A stretch of 64,000 nt of DNA from Trichomonas vaginalis G3 (GCF_026262505.1 NC_067203.1:20131411-20195410); one strand, 5' to 3'; shown: positions 40,403 to 50,077, numbered from the stretch's first letter. The notes: a model not told the origin generated them from the sequence alone. A program made the numbers and translations.

Positions 40403-41916
40403 GGCTCCAGTCCTGCATGATTGCTGCATATAGTTAGGACGAGTATCTAATAAGGAGTAAAAATATACCAATATATTGCACATATACCAATATTTTATAA
40501 AAATTAAATATTATCTATTTTTAAAATTTTCGAATTTGACTATATTATCGTTTTAAACATGATATATACTAACTTTACTATTTGATATATGATAAATAAT
40601 GATATTTTAAAAATTGAAAATTTGGATTTTTAAATTTGCAAAGTATATAGTATAGTAAATTCATAAATGAGTATAATGCGCCCAATTATAACAATTTTCA
40701 ATCATTTGATAATTCTATGACTATGGATTTTTGTACTTCTAATTAAAATAATGTCACTTTTTAATATATTGAGTTTAAGGTTTAAATTTAATTTAAAAAA
40801 TCGATTTGTTTATACATATTGGAAATGAATTTTTTGATAGTATCTTTTGTATATTAATACATTATGACTTATACTATGTCACCATAATATAAGTTCAAAT
40901 TTTTATCATGCACATCAATATAAAATTGTAATTCAAAAAACACCTACTTCTATCGTCAAAAATCTCTCAATTTGAAAAATACATCAAAAATATCAAATTT
41001 GCAAACCTAATTCTTCGAAATACCGAAGAAGGTAGAATATACAAATAGTGTCGATAGAAACTATATAATTTTCTTTACAAATTGTCGAAGGGGAACTTAG
41101 AGTTTTTTCTTACACGTTGAATTATAAATCAAATTATTGAATGGATTTTTGGAAAATTGAATACTCAATTATCGAAAAACCGTTTTGACAAAAAGTGATT
41201 AATACAATATTGTTGCCTATATTAAGTAATTATCATATATGATTTTTATTATCATATCAATTAATCGTGCATGAAGTTATTCTCGACGCAAAAATGGTTT
41301 TTTATAGGGGTCTTGCAAATCTAATTCTTCTTTCATATATTTTTTTAGAAACAAACTCACTATATCAAAATAAACTTTAGTTGCATTCTAACAATTTGTC
41401 GAAGGGGAACTGAGAGTTTTTTCTTTATTATCAAGATATGACAAAAAATGTTAATATACAATTTTTTAATATTCGACATATATAGCGATAATGTAATATT
41501 ATATGATTTTATTATATTATGATAGCATATATAAACCTTATCATATTATTAAAACTTTCACAAATCAAAAATCTTTAGATTCTGTCAAAAAGTGATTTGT
41601 CAGATTTTTTCAAAAAAACAAATAACTCATCTAGAAGAGATTGAAAATCAAGTTTACTAATAACAATATAATGTATCACTAATATGCTATAAAATGTCGT
41701 GGGCTTTTTTGATTATAAATAGTTTTACCGTCAAAGTTGAAATTTGTCAAAATACCGAATTCTCAGATAAGATGAACTATAATAGTAATACTCAGTTTAA
41801 ATATACAATACTATAGTGTATTACATAATGATATTATATACTAAAATAAAAGTATCAAAAACTCATATTGGTGGAGATATTAAAACTTTTAAAATTGAGA
41901 GGGTGGGACCGGAGCC
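40403..41916. mobile_element. Second TTAA-flanked non-autonomous element, 1514 bp
   Basis: Terminal inverted repeats GGCTCCAGTCC (left) and, read inward from the right, GGCTCCGGTCC: 10 of 11 match, each flanked by TTAA (40399-40402, 41917-41920). Interior AT-rich without frames. A direct repeat TTGTCGAAGGGGAACT occurs at about 41082 and 41394, each followed by AGAGTTTTTTCTT. Differs from the 28245 element in TIR sequence but shares the TTAA flanks and a G-rich tip. Confidence 0.6.
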
Positions 41917-42130
41917 TTAAATATAAGTTATTTTATGTCCTTTATTTGATGTTCAGTTTATTTTGGAGTTTTGATAAAGATTGAAAATTTTGAAAATATA
42001 GAAATATAAGAAATCTCTTTATTTCTATATTTTCAAAATTTTTTATGATTGAAATATTTTTTTCAAAAGATTCTAGAAGAAAAGTATATAAATATTATCA
42101 GCAAATCATATAATTTCAATTTTTCGAAGA

Positions 42131-42203
42131 AGCTTCGTAGCAGAACGGATAATGCGTCTCCCTTCTAAGGAGAAGATTGGGGGTTCAAGTCCCCCCGAAG
42201 CTG
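42131..42203 (+). tRNA. tRNA-Arg (TCT)
   Basis: Acceptor AGCTTCG pairs perfectly with CGAAGCT. D-stem GCAG/ATGC, anticodon arm TCTCC-CTTCTAA-GGAGA with TCT at 34-36, T-arm GGGGG-TTCAAGT-CCCCC perfect, discriminator G, then C and a T-run terminator. It decodes AGA arginine codons. Confidence 0.95.
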
Positions 42204-42644
42204 CTTTTTTATTTTTTTTTAATTCGAGGTTGTATCATTCGACTAAAAGTTATATGAATAAATACATGTGATTTAAACTCTTTGCCTAAATAGCATGACA
42301 TATAAAAGACGTATTTTTAGAATTTTATTATTAGTTTATAAATATGATAAATTAGAATGAAATTCTTTAAATTATCTTTAACAAAGCCTTTCTATTAATC
42401 AACTTTCAGAATTACAAAGATAATAAAAATTCAATAGAAATAAAAGTAAAACAATAAACGAAGAAGAGTTTTAATTTATCCTGTAATTTACTACTAAACT
42501 AAATTTAATAGAGAGTCACTCATTTAATGTTATTTCAATCAAAATCAGAAATTTTAATAATATATTTAATGAAAATGTGAGTTTGATAGTTTAATTTATT
42601 TGTTATCAGAAGTCTGCGAAGTGTCATTATTCGAAATTCGAATG
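42204..42644. other. Spacer between tRNA-Arg and Polinton, nothing seen
   Basis: AT-rich, no feature other than the T-run terminator at its start. The Polinton inserted about 440 bp downstream of the tRNA gene. Confidence 0.4.
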
Positions 42645-42650
42645 AAGATC

Positions 42651-42946
42651 AGTAGTATATATTGCGGGTTTTGTGACTTTTTTTGTAAACGTAAGAATTC
42701 ATACAATATCGCTCGATTTTGTATCATTTTTTTTAACATATGAAGTAAAAAATGTATGATTCTTACGGTTTTTATTCTTACGTTTTTGAATAAATCAAGA
42801 TTTAAAAAATTTTCAAAATTGTAAGACATTTACACTAAACCCATACATAATGAAATAAAAAAATAAAAAAAATAAAAAATAAACTTTAAAAATTCATGTC
42901 TTACATTTTTGAATAATTTATTTTTTAATTTGTATGAAAATGAGTG
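42651..42946. repeat. Left terminal inverted repeat of the Polinton
   Basis: Starts AGTAGTATATATTGCGGG. It matches the complement of 56848-57145 with differences confined to A-runs. It ends inside the first codons of the leftmost gene. Confidence 0.95.
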
Positions 42947-43419
42947 GATCAAGATTCGTAACCGTCAATCAATTAATGGATGCTCTTTCACCAATTCTTG
43001 AAAATGTTAAACAAGTAGATGTTTATTTCGATGATTATGTAGAAAGTTTATATTATAAAGGTAAGTTTAATATTAAACTTATTGCTTTTGCATTTGATAA
43101 TAAATTAATTGAAAATGCAAAAATTTGGGAATTAATTCCAGATATTGAATATATAACAAATATTAATGATAAATGGTTTAAACGAATTCCAACCACAAAA
43201 GTTCTTTGTAAATTAATGATCAAAACTGAGGAAAAAGAATTTAACGGGTTTAAATATCATCCAAATAAAGTTTCAGAACTAGAAAATGAAAAACTTCAGA
43301 AAAAATTAAACGATAGACTTTCAAATGATTGTATTGAAAAAATAAATAAACTAGCAGAAGTTGCATTTAATAATGAAATATTTGATGAATATAACCTTGA
43401 ACTCAGTGATGGACTTTAA
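42934..43419 (+). CDS. Polinton left-terminal gene, unknown, 161 aa
   Basis: Starts MKMSGSRFVTVNQLMDALSP; its start codon and leader lie inside the TIR. Mixed helical/strand protein, hydrophilic, with no recognisable motif. The rightmost gene of the element begins with the same MKMS because the same TIR sequence provides both starts. Confidence 0.7.
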   Translation: MKMSGSRFVTVNQLMDALSPILENVKQVDVYFDDYVESLYYKGKFNIKLIAFAFDNKLIENAKIWELIPDIEYITNINDKWFKRIPTTKVLCKLMIKTEEKEFNGFKYHPNKVSELENEKLQKKLNDRLSNDCIEKINKLAEVAFNNEIFDEYNLELSDGL

Positions 43420-43548
43420 GTCCTGGGCACTTTGTGCCTTGAGCTTTAAGGACCCGGGCTCAAACGAGTCATGATTTATGAAATCAATAATTTGATTTAT
43501 TCGCTCTTCAATAATTTCTATTCTTTTTGTTAAATCATCAATTTTCAT
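43351..43548 (-). CDS. Possible small coiled-coil protein of the Polinton
   Basis: A 65-residue frame (MKIDDLTKRIEIIEERINQI) with heptad character but overlapping the end of the + strand gene. It could be a shadow; kept with low confidence because the N-terminal half looks protein-like. Confidence 0.25.
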   Translation of the reverse strand: MKIDDLTKRIEIIEERINQIIDFINHDSFEPGSLKLKAQSAQDLKSITEFKVIFIKYFIIKCNFC

Positions 43549-43580
43549 TAATGAGGTGATTCTTGATTGAGGAATAGATT

Positions 43581-43822
43581 TCAAACTACCACTCCTTTTA
43601 TTTTTGAAATTTTGAATCCATCAACTTTAAACATTTTATTCAATTTACATGTTGTCAATTCAAATAATTTTTTATTATTAGCATAATAGTCATTAAATTC
43701 ATCAACAGATGAAAAAAATTTTATTTCAGTAATTGGTTAACAACGTTTTTTTTTTGTTGAACATTTTCACTTTCATTTATTTCTTCCTCCTCTGTTTCAT
43801 TTATTTTTAAAATTGGTTTCAT
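43581..43822 (-). pseudogene. Small broken gene of the Polinton
   Basis: Reverse-strand gene of about 80 codons with a Polinton-type leader and start, acidic at the N-terminus and basic/helical later. It looks broken (about one break). Family unknown. Confidence 0.35.
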
Positions 43823-43888
43823 TTATCATTAAATAAAAATTAGAATATAAGTGATGAAATATATTTTTTAATTAATATTAAATCAGAA

Positions 43889-44125
43889 ATGGCGGCAGGA
43901 TTCTTTAAAAAATTATGGGATGGAATTAAGAAAGCTGCAGGTTGGGTTTATAAAAAGGTTATTAAACCTGTTGAAACTTTTTGGCACCAGTATGCGAAAA
44001 CGGCAGGAACTATCATAGGTGGAGTATTAGGTACTAAAGCAGGTAATCCGGCGATGGGAGCACAAGCAGGTAACGCAATTGGTGGAATTGCTGAAGGAAT
44101 ACTTAATAAAATAGGGGGTAAATAG
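43889..44125 (+). CDS. Small amphipathic/glycine-rich Polinton protein
   Basis: 78 residues. The N-terminus MAAGFFKKLWDGIKKAAGW is a strongly amphipathic, basic and aromatic helix like membrane-active peptides. The second half (TAGTIIGGVLGTKAGNPAMG, then AQAGNAIGGIAEGI) is a glycine-alanine hydrophobic stretch. Position just before the capsid-type genes suggests a minor virion protein that disturbs membranes, by analogy with adenovirus protein VI; this is inference. Confidence 0.7.
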   Translation: MAAGFFKKLWDGIKKAAGWVYKKVIKPVETFWHQYAKTAGTIIGGVLGTKAGNPAMGAQAGNAIGGIAEGILNKIGGK

Positions 44126-44149
44126 TGGAAAAATAAATAAATATTATTT

Positions 44150-44365
44150 TTATCTTAGTATTGGTTGTAGTCTTTGATAAACTTTTTCTCCTTTATTTAA
44201 AATTTCTCTTATTGGGGCAGCTTTTGGTGTTATTGATTCAGCAACGTCACTAATTGCTTCTTTATTCTTAAATATCCAATTCGCTCCTTTCTTCATTGTT
44301 TCCCAAACTTTATGCGCTCCTCTTTTTACTTTATCCCACAGTTTCTTAAAGAATCCTGCAGCCAT
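44150..44365 (-). CDS. Second small amphipathic Polinton protein, opposite strand
   Basis: 71 residues beginning MAAGFFKKLWDKVKRGAHKV, the same first eleven residues as the protein encoded at 43889 on the other strand, with a different, more helical C-terminal half (ILNKGEKVYQRLQPILR). The two genes converge with 24 bases between them. Probably paralogous minor virion proteins. Confidence 0.7.
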   Translation of the reverse strand: MAAGFFKKLWDKVKRGAHKVWETMKKGANWIFKNKEAISDVAESITPKAAPIREILNKGEKVYQRLQPILR

Positions 44366-44434
44366 AGTTGATTATTTCATTAAAATTAAAAATTCATTTT
44401 CATATTTTAATTTTGATTTTTTATTTAATAATAA

Positions 44435-45637
44435 ATGACGACTAACTATTTGGTGCCAAACACTAAACCAATTAATGGAAATGTGTTTCATTCATTCGAA
44501 AAGATAAATGAAATATTCGCAAAGAATGACGGAAGAAGATATTATAGAGAACTTGAAAGTTCATGCTATGACTCTGATGCTCCATATTTTGATGATAAAC
44601 AAACTCATTTAAGAATTACAAATCCGGCTCATGATGTGAACCAATTAGGTGACACATATATTAAACGCAAAGTTAAAGCAACTCTAGTTTCAAATAAAGC
44701 TTTCACATGTGATGCCGCTTTTAAATGTATGCGTTTATTCGTTGGTTACAAATCATCAAATCAAAGCTTTAAACAATTAGAAGTAGAAACCGAAAGAGGT
44801 GATGCCGGTTATCTTCAGATGGATTGCGCCCGTGAATCTTTCGCATTTGCAACATATAAACCAAAATCAGAAAGGAAAGTTAAAAAGTTTGTTCATTCGT
44901 TATATAATAATGTTCAAAAATATGATAACTCAGTATGTGGTAAATATATTGACCCTTCAGAAGTTTTCAAGAAAGCAAATGAAGAAGTTGATATCACTTT
45001 TGATATGATTATTCCAGTAAATGATTTGTTAGCATTTCAGGCGTTCGATGATTATCCTAAATCATTTGGTGAAATCATTCTTAAATATTATGTTTTCAGG
45101 GATACTTTAGTATTTTGTCAGGTTGACCCGTTAAGAGTTGCTGATTTACAAAATTACGTTTATGAAAAGATAACTGATGAAAATTATGAAAAGATTATGA
45201 ATCATGTTTATAAATATGATCGCAAATTCCAACAAATCGGACTTCCTGCCAAATTAATTACAAGCTTAGCCGCTACATCTGCTGACGCAACAGTTGATGA
45301 CGTTATTATTTCATGCACAAAGATGGAAGTTTTAGAGGATAAATGCATTACACCAGGATACGGTTTAATTGAAGAATCAGTTAAAGCAATACCACGTTTA
45401 TTCAGTAAGGAAGATCCATTCATGATTCCAGCTCAACATATTGACGTTCGTTCACTAAATGGAGGTTGCATCACTCCTGAAGGTATCAGTTCAGATTTCT
45501 CATACGCTCTTCATAATGTTACAGATGTTGTGTTAGCATTTCCGAAGAATGCAATGCAAAGAACGGTTTTAGAAAATCCAATGCTTCGAGGTCTTCAGGT
45601 CACTATAGATTCCAGAAACTTCCCGATCAAGCGATGA
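44435..45637 (+). CDS. Polinton capsid-candidate protein, 400 aa
   Basis: Starts MTTNYLVPNTKPINGNVFHS. Long beta-rich protein with motifs such as GEIILKYYVFRDTLVFCQVD and a tail with FPKNAMQRTVLENPMLRGLQ. Position directly before the packaging ATPase matches the capsid genes of other Polintons (double jelly-roll fold). The assignment rests on length, composition and place; no fold can be proven by eye. Confidence 0.6.
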   Translation: MTTNYLVPNTKPINGNVFHSFEKINEIFAKNDGRRYYRELESSCYDSDAPYFDDKQTHLRITNPAHDVNQLGDTYIKRKVKATLVSNKAFTCDAAFKCMRLFVGYKSSNQSFKQLEVETERGDAGYLQMDCARESFAFATYKPKSERKVKKFVHSLYNNVQKYDNSVCGKYIDPSEVFKKANEEVDITFDMIIPVNDLLAFQAFDDYPKSFGEIILKYYVFRDTLVFCQVDPLRVADLQNYVYEKITDENYEKIMNHVYKYDRKFQQIGLPAKLITSLAATSADATVDDVIISCTKMEVLEDKCITPGYGLIEESVKAIPRLFSKEDPFMIPAQHIDVRSLNGGCITPEGISSDFSYALHNVTDVVLAFPKNAMQRTVLENPMLRGLQVTIDSRNFPIKR

Positions 45638-46074
45638 CCACAGTGGGCGACATATTCTTTACACGTATGCTTCAAGCTTCTGATTTAGATGGAGTGAATG
45701 AATGCACGGAAGAATACGAGGACTCATTAACTAGACCACTGAATGATGATAATGGCACGCCATTAGCTAGAACATGGAAAGACCAAACTTCATTCTTATG
45801 CACTATTCCAGTTCAACGTGATGGAGCGGGTATATTCTTTGATGGATTAGAAACTTTCAACTCACAAGTTACAGTACAAGTGAAAGCTTATCCAATCATT
45901 CAGGGTGTAAATGACACTTACTGTTCAAAGGTGACAAATCCTCCTCAGGTTTGGTTTACTAGGACTACGTATTGGACATGGACACCGGATGAAGGTTTGA
46001 AATATCATCCAACAGGTACACCACCACAGTATAGAAGTTCATATGATGAAATATTGATGAATAGAAATGTATAA
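45634..46074 (+). CDS. Polinton structural-type protein, 146 aa
   Basis: Starts MTTVGDIFFTRMLQASDLDG. Beta-rich, with many aromatic residues near the end (VWFTRTTYWTWTPDEGLKYH). It follows the capsid-candidate gene immediately and precedes the ATPase, the usual place of a minor capsid (penton-type) protein. Identity not proven. Confidence 0.5.
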   Translation: MTTVGDIFFTRMLQASDLDGVNECTEEYEDSLTRPLNDDNGTPLARTWKDQTSFLCTIPVQRDGAGIFFDGLETFNSQVTVQVKAYPIIQGVNDTYCSKVTNPPQVWFTRTTYWTWTPDEGLKYHPTGTPPQYRSSYDEILMNRNV

Positions 46075-46098
46075 AATTATAAATTTATTTTTGATTAA

Positions 46099-46914
46099 AT
46101 GGATTTAAATTCTGAAGAATTAGCGGGAGTATATAATACATACGTAGATGATATGATTAATGAAGCATTGAGTGATAATAGAAATGCTCTATCTAAGGAA
46201 AAATTAATGAAAATTCCATATTCTGAATGTTACTTAAATTCAATCACTGCAGCAATTGGTAAACAAAATAAAGGTAAAACATTAACGATATTAAAACAAA
46301 TTATCATTATTGCTAACACTTCCCCCCATTCACATGTGTTAATTTATATCAACCGTTCAGGTTCACCTTCAGATGATACATTTGAATCTTTAAAGCATTT
46401 AATCAAAATTCCAATTATTTATTTATCACAAGAAGAAGCAGAAGATTATTTAAAAAACTTTTTAATGTATAAAGAATTATATAATACAATCAAGAAGCAA
46501 GGATTAGAGGATAAAATTATTGATAAACAACGGGATGAATTATTTGAAACACTTTCTATTTCAAATTTTGATAGAGAATTTTTGCATTCACTCATTTTTC
46601 TAGATGATGCGGTGAAATCAAAACTAATAACAAATGAGAAATCATATTTTAATCAGTTATTAACTCAATGTCGACACATTCAGTGTTCATTCTTCATGGC
46701 TGTTCAATACTTCAAAGCATTAAGCACAAACATTAAATCAAATCTATCAACACTTTTCATTTTCAGTGGTTTTAGTCGTCAACAGTTGAACGTTATGCTT
46801 TATCAAGTGAATTTACCAATGAGCATTAATGAACTTTACACACAATATCAACAATTAGGTGAACATGGAAAAATAATAGTTGATTTAAATAAAGGATGTG
46901 TTAAATTTGATTAA
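46099..46914 (+). CDS. Polinton genome-packaging ATPase (FtsK/HerA/A32 type)
   Basis: 271 residues. Walker A-like GKQNKGKT near residue 55, Walker B LIFLDDA near 174, followed by a sensor stretch (CRHIQCSFFMAVQYFKALST) typical of A32-like packaging ATPases. It would drive element DNA into capsids. Good length for the family. Confidence 0.85.
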   Translation: MDLNSEELAGVYNTYVDDMINEALSDNRNALSKEKLMKIPYSECYLNSITAAIGKQNKGKTLTILKQIIIIANTSPHSHVLIYINRSGSPSDDTFESLKHLIKIPIIYLSQEEAEDYLKNFLMYKELYNTIKKQGLEDKIIDKQRDELFETLSISNFDREFLHSLIFLDDAVKSKLITNEKSYFNQLLTQCRHIQCSFFMAVQYFKALSTNIKSNLSTLFIFSGFSRQQLNVMLYQVNLPMSINELYTQYQQLGEHGKIIVDLNKGCVKFD

Positions 46915-47031
46915 CTTTTTATAATTAATTTTTATTTTTTATTTATAATTAAACATGACAGAAATAGCAAATCTTTTACAGGTTCCATTAAAACAGGGAC
47001 AAACAAAAAGGGGGGTGTGTATAATAGAACT

Positions 47032-47856
47032 ATGAAAGTTCCAGACGGAATGAAAGAATTAGTTCATATTGTTGCTGGTCTTCAAAAAGATGTAAAACAA
47101 ATGAGAAACGTTTTAACATTACCAGAAGCTCAAGCATATGCCAAACGTCAAGGTCCAAATTGGGAAGCACATGAAGCAGACATTACAGGTCCAAATGGAA
47201 AACCTGATGGTATAAATGAAGTTTTCGTTACTGATGGTCGAGGTAATATTAAAGTCATAAATGGTTACAAATTAACTGTATCTGATTATCCTAAACGTAA
47301 AGCATATAATGAATGTTATCCTATGCAATTTGATGAAAATGGAAAAGCTGTTAAACAATACATTGGAGAAGGTGAACATGGCCCAATTAATTCATACCGT
47401 CATAATCCATATTCATATTTCAATGAAGAATTAAACGCTATTGAAGAAGGACCGGATGGATTACCACAATATGTTAATCAGTTTGATGGTCAATATGCAA
47501 ATTTGAGACCTGAAATTCCAGCTAAGAAATTCTTTAAAGTTGCTTTATTCGATCCAGTGTTCAATGAACAGAAAGAAGCAATGAAAGCAGAATTTAAACC
47601 AATTCAAGTGGCAAGAATTTCTTCATCTTCACTTGCAGAAGCGTTCAAGGAATTGATAAAGAAACCACTTTATTCTCAACAAGGTTATAACTTTGATTTA
47701 ATTAAAGAAAGTGATAGACGTAAATTAGAAAAATCAGATGGTTTTAAGAATGCATGTAATGAAATGATTAAAGATATTGTAAATGATGAAATAAGACTGG
47801 AAGAAACTCAAAGCAATATCAATAACATTATTGGTGCAGTTACAAAGAAAGTATAA
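47032..47856 (+). CDS. Polinton protein of unknown function, ~274 aa
   Basis: Starts at ATG 47032 ([20 protein letters not shown]). A hydrophilic protein with a glycine-rich middle ([20 protein letters not shown]), a proline-rich turn region and a helical C-terminal part. No family recognised. It may have lost a short N-terminal part. Lies in the structural block, so a virion component is plausible. Confidence 0.6.
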   Translation: MKVPDGMKELVHIVAGLQKDVKQMRNVLTLPEAQAYAKRQGPNWEAHEADITGPNGKPDGINEVFVTDGRGNIKVINGYKLTVSDYPKRKAYNECYPMQFDENGKAVKQYIGEGEHGPINSYRHNPYSYFNEELNAIEEGPDGLPQYVNQFDGQYANLRPEIPAKKFFKVALFDPVFNEQKEAMKAEFKPIQVARISSSSLAEAFKELIKKPLYSQQGYNFDLIKESDRRKLEKSDGFKNACNEMIKDIVNDEIRLEETQSNINNIIGAVTKKV

Positions 47857-47941
47857 GCAAACAATGATGAACCTTGGGATATTACCGTAACAACTAAATA
47901 AAACTTTAAATATATATTTTTCTTTTTTTATTCAATTATAA

Positions 47942-48283
47942 ATGAGAAGACGTTTCACAAGTCAAAAGAACACTAACGCAAAAGCAGAGATTACGGTTGG
48001 TTATAACGTAAATGATGATAAATCACGAATTATTCAAAATGTTAAAGTTAATGTTAGCCCTGAATTAACAAGGTCAGCAACTCAACCAAATTTATTAACT
48101 CGTGACTTACCGAAGAATGAGGAGAATGAAGAAAACCATGAGAATGGAGACCCAATCATTTTATCTGAACCCGGTAAAGAACCTGTTGAAATCCCCACAT
48201 ATCCAACATACCCCCACCTCTTTCATCAAACATCGAGAACCCAGGAATATACGATTCCAGTCGCAATGCGCCATATAAAATAG
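47942..48283 (+). CDS. Polinton small protein, 113 aa
   Basis: Starts MRRRFTSQKNTNAKAEITVG. Low-complexity, Asn/Glu-rich middle and proline-rich end (EIPTYPTYPHLFHQ). The leader carries the element-type TTTTTTTATTCAATTATAA before ATG. Function unknown. Confidence 0.5.
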   Translation: MRRRFTSQKNTNAKAEITVGYNVNDDKSRIIQNVKVNVSPELTRSATQPNLLTRDLPKNEENEENHENGDPIILSEPGKEPVEIPTYPTYPHLFHQTSRTQEYTIPVAMRHIK

Positions 48284-48300
48284 ACATTAATTCTGAATTA

Positions 48301-48561
48301 ATGAAAATTTACCGTGATATAATAACTGATAATTATGATTCAATAATAAATTTAATTGATCAATCCGGTTTAATTATTTTACCTTATGAATCATTAATTC
48401 ACATTATCGCCATTCTTTGTGATGTTCAAGATTCAGACGTTAAGATTCAATTTTTCATAGATGATGAGGTTTCATGCTGCGGAACAGTTGCAAAAATAAA
48501 TCCTATAAAGGATATTAGCACAATTAAGATTCTGACACAAACCAGAAGAAACCTGAAATAG
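48301..48561 (+). CDS. Polinton small protein, 86 aa
   Basis: Starts MKIYRDIITDNYDSIINLID. Contains a hydrophobic helix (LIHIIAILCDV) and a CC pair. Function unknown. Only 17 bases separate it from the previous gene. Confidence 0.5.
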   Translation: MKIYRDIITDNYDSIINLIDQSGLIILPYESLIHIIAILCDVQDSDVKIQFFIDDEVSCCGTVAKINPIKDISTIKILTQTRRNLK

Positions 48562-48608
48562 TTACACTATATTTTAAGTTCAAAAGAGACAATCCTATAT
48601 TATCTCAT

Positions 48609-49043
48609 ATGTTTGATTTAATGAACCCAGTAGGTTCTATTTATACATCTATGGATGTGAGAGGTCCTCAAGCAATGTTTGGTGTTGGTGCATGGGAACA
48701 AATAGTCGACAGGTTTTTGTATTGTGCAAACTCTTCAAAGGAAACAGGGGGAAGTAAAACGATTACAGGTGAAAATTTACCTGCACACAGTCACTACATA
48801 GATTTAAGCACATCTCAAGCGGGTTGGCATAAGCATAGATATTGGGATTGGTCAGGAATGACAAAAGGTAAAGGATATGATGTTAAAGATGACGTTAAGT
48901 TTGCCATAAATTGTTACTGGAGCGACACTCAGGGAGAAGGAAACCATACACATCGCGTTTCAGGATATACACAAACAACGGGACAAAGTAAAGATTACAT
49001 GCCACCATTTATGACTGTATTCGCATGGTATAGAGTTCAATGA
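48609..49043 (+). CDS. Phage-fibre-like receptor-tip protein in the Polinton
   Basis: 144 residues. The pattern NPVGSIYTSMDVRGPQAMFG-VGAWEQI-RFLYC, then LPAHSH, WHKHRYW, NHTHRVSG and finally MPPFMTVFAWYRVQ is the layout of bacteriophage tail-fibre/collar tip domains, in which H-x-H motifs bind metal ions in a trimer. Such a protein would bind a cell surface. It lies in the structural block after the packaging ATPase. A phage-type adhesion domain in a eukaryotic Polinton is unexpected. Confidence 0.75.
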   Translation: MFDLMNPVGSIYTSMDVRGPQAMFGVGAWEQIVDRFLYCANSSKETGGSKTITGENLPAHSHYIDLSTSQAGWHKHRYWDWSGMTKGKGYDVKDDVKFAINCYWSDTQGEGNHTHRVSGYTQTTGQSKDYMPPFMTVFAWYRVQ

Positions 49044-49072
49044 ACGCTCAATGTTTGTGAAACAAACTTTAG

Positions 49073-49121
49073 GAGCTCCAAAAGAGCAAACGGCATAATT
49101 TAAATTTTTATTTTAGTATAA
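49073..49121 (+). repeat. Leader repeat, copy 1
   Basis: The stretch GAGCTCCAAAAGAGCAAACG followed by GCATAATTTAAATTTTTATT recurs at 50078-50127, each time directly before a small gene. A duplicated leader/promoter. Confidence 0.7.
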
Positions 49122-49256
49122 ATGAAGATTCTACCATATGGTGTTATTGGAAGAGATAAAGATGGAAACCCAATATTTGATCCAAAGTTAAAATTAAAGT
49201 TACTGACAAGACAACAACTTGAAAAGTTGCTGAAACTAAAACAGAATGAAAAATGA
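49122..49256 (+). CDS. Polinton small protein, 44 aa
   Basis: MKILPYGVIGRDKDGNPIFD then a helix ending LLTRQQLEKLLKLKQ. Too short for the usual gene length but it has the same leader as the gene at 50128 and a C-terminal helix like those at 49316 and 50128. Confidence 0.5.
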   Translation: MKILPYGVIGRDKDGNPIFDPKLKLKLLTRQQLEKLLKLKQNEK

Positions 49257-49315
49257 GAAAATGAGAAAATGAGAAAGAAAAAAATTTAAATTATGCAATT
49301 TTATTTTTATCATAA

Positions 49316-49498
49316 ATGACCAAATTAATTAAGCCAACTATTTCTAAATTAATGATACCAATGAAATCATTTCATGGAGTACTTATCCCAGGTTCTTCAC
49401 AATTAGCCGGGGCAAGTGTTGTGACTCAAGGTGGAACATTAGCGAATCCATTCAAATTATTAACTAAAGATGAACTTAATAAAATGATGATAAAATAA
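49316..49498 (+). CDS. Polinton small protein, 60 aa
   Basis: Starts MTKLIKPTISKLMIPMKSFH, Gly/Ser-rich middle and a C-terminal helix LLTKDELNKMMIK. Element-type leader TTTTATTTTTATCATAA before ATG. Function unknown. Confidence 0.5.
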   Translation: MTKLIKPTISKLMIPMKSFHGVLIPGSSQLAGASVVTQGGTLANPFKLLTKDELNKMMIK

Positions 49499-49536
49499 CT
49501 GATAACAAAATTTTATTTCACTACTACCATAAAAAC

Positions 49537-49758
49537 AGGTGAAAAAAACAGGTGAGATCTCACCTCTTCACCTAAAATATATTTTAGGTCAAAGCTTCCA
49601 CGAGAGAAAAGATTCCTCATTCGCTAAGGATTCCAAAAATGAAAAAATCATTGATTTCGGCTGAGAAAAAATAGCAAAACCCTTCTTCCACGGGAACAAA
49701 GAAATAAAGAAGAAATAAAGAAGAAATAAAGTAAATTTTTTATTTATTCCCGTGGAAG
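49537..49758. repeat. Cluster of palindromes between the two Polinton gene blocks
   Basis: AGGTGAGATCTCACCT (49550-49565) is enclosed by AGGTGAA/TTCACCT (49537-49543, 49567-49573). It is followed by a perfect 20-bp palindrome at 49570-49589 and by a 12-bp stem CTTCCACGGGAA/TTCCCGTGGAAG (49685-49696, 49747-49758) whose loop holds three GAAGAAATAAA-type repeats. Could be 3' end signals for the convergent blocks or a replication or packaging site. Confidence 0.7.
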
Positions 49759-50077
49759 ATAGAGCACTTTTATGACACTTTTTATTCACGACAAACAAGA
49801 CAAACAAAGAAAATAAGAAAATACGGCGCCGTCGCGGTTCGAACCACAGACCCTGACCCCTCCATAACACCACCTTTGACCACTGTGCTACGTAGCCTGT
49901 CGACATAAGATTTTATAAATTGCATATTTGACGTAAATTTATTTCCCAGTTATTCAAAAATAATTAATTATTGAATAACCTAAAATCATTAATGAAAACA
50001 TAAACGATAACATTTATTTCCTGTGTTGTTGTCAAAATGTCATGTTGTCTCAAACTTTAGAACAGACTGAAAGTCCT
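49759..50077. other. tRNA-like shadow and spacer
   Basis: The reverse strand at about 49825-49905 has D-arm-like and GGTTCGAACC words, as in a tRNA, but arms do not pair properly. The rest is AT-rich spacer. No gene supported. Confidence 0.35.

Noticed and set aside
49825-49905. tRNA-like sequence on the reverse strand inside the Polinton
   Set aside because: It has a GGTTCGAACC core and D-arm-like bases, but acceptor, T and anticodon stems do not pair, so it is not called as a tRNA gene.
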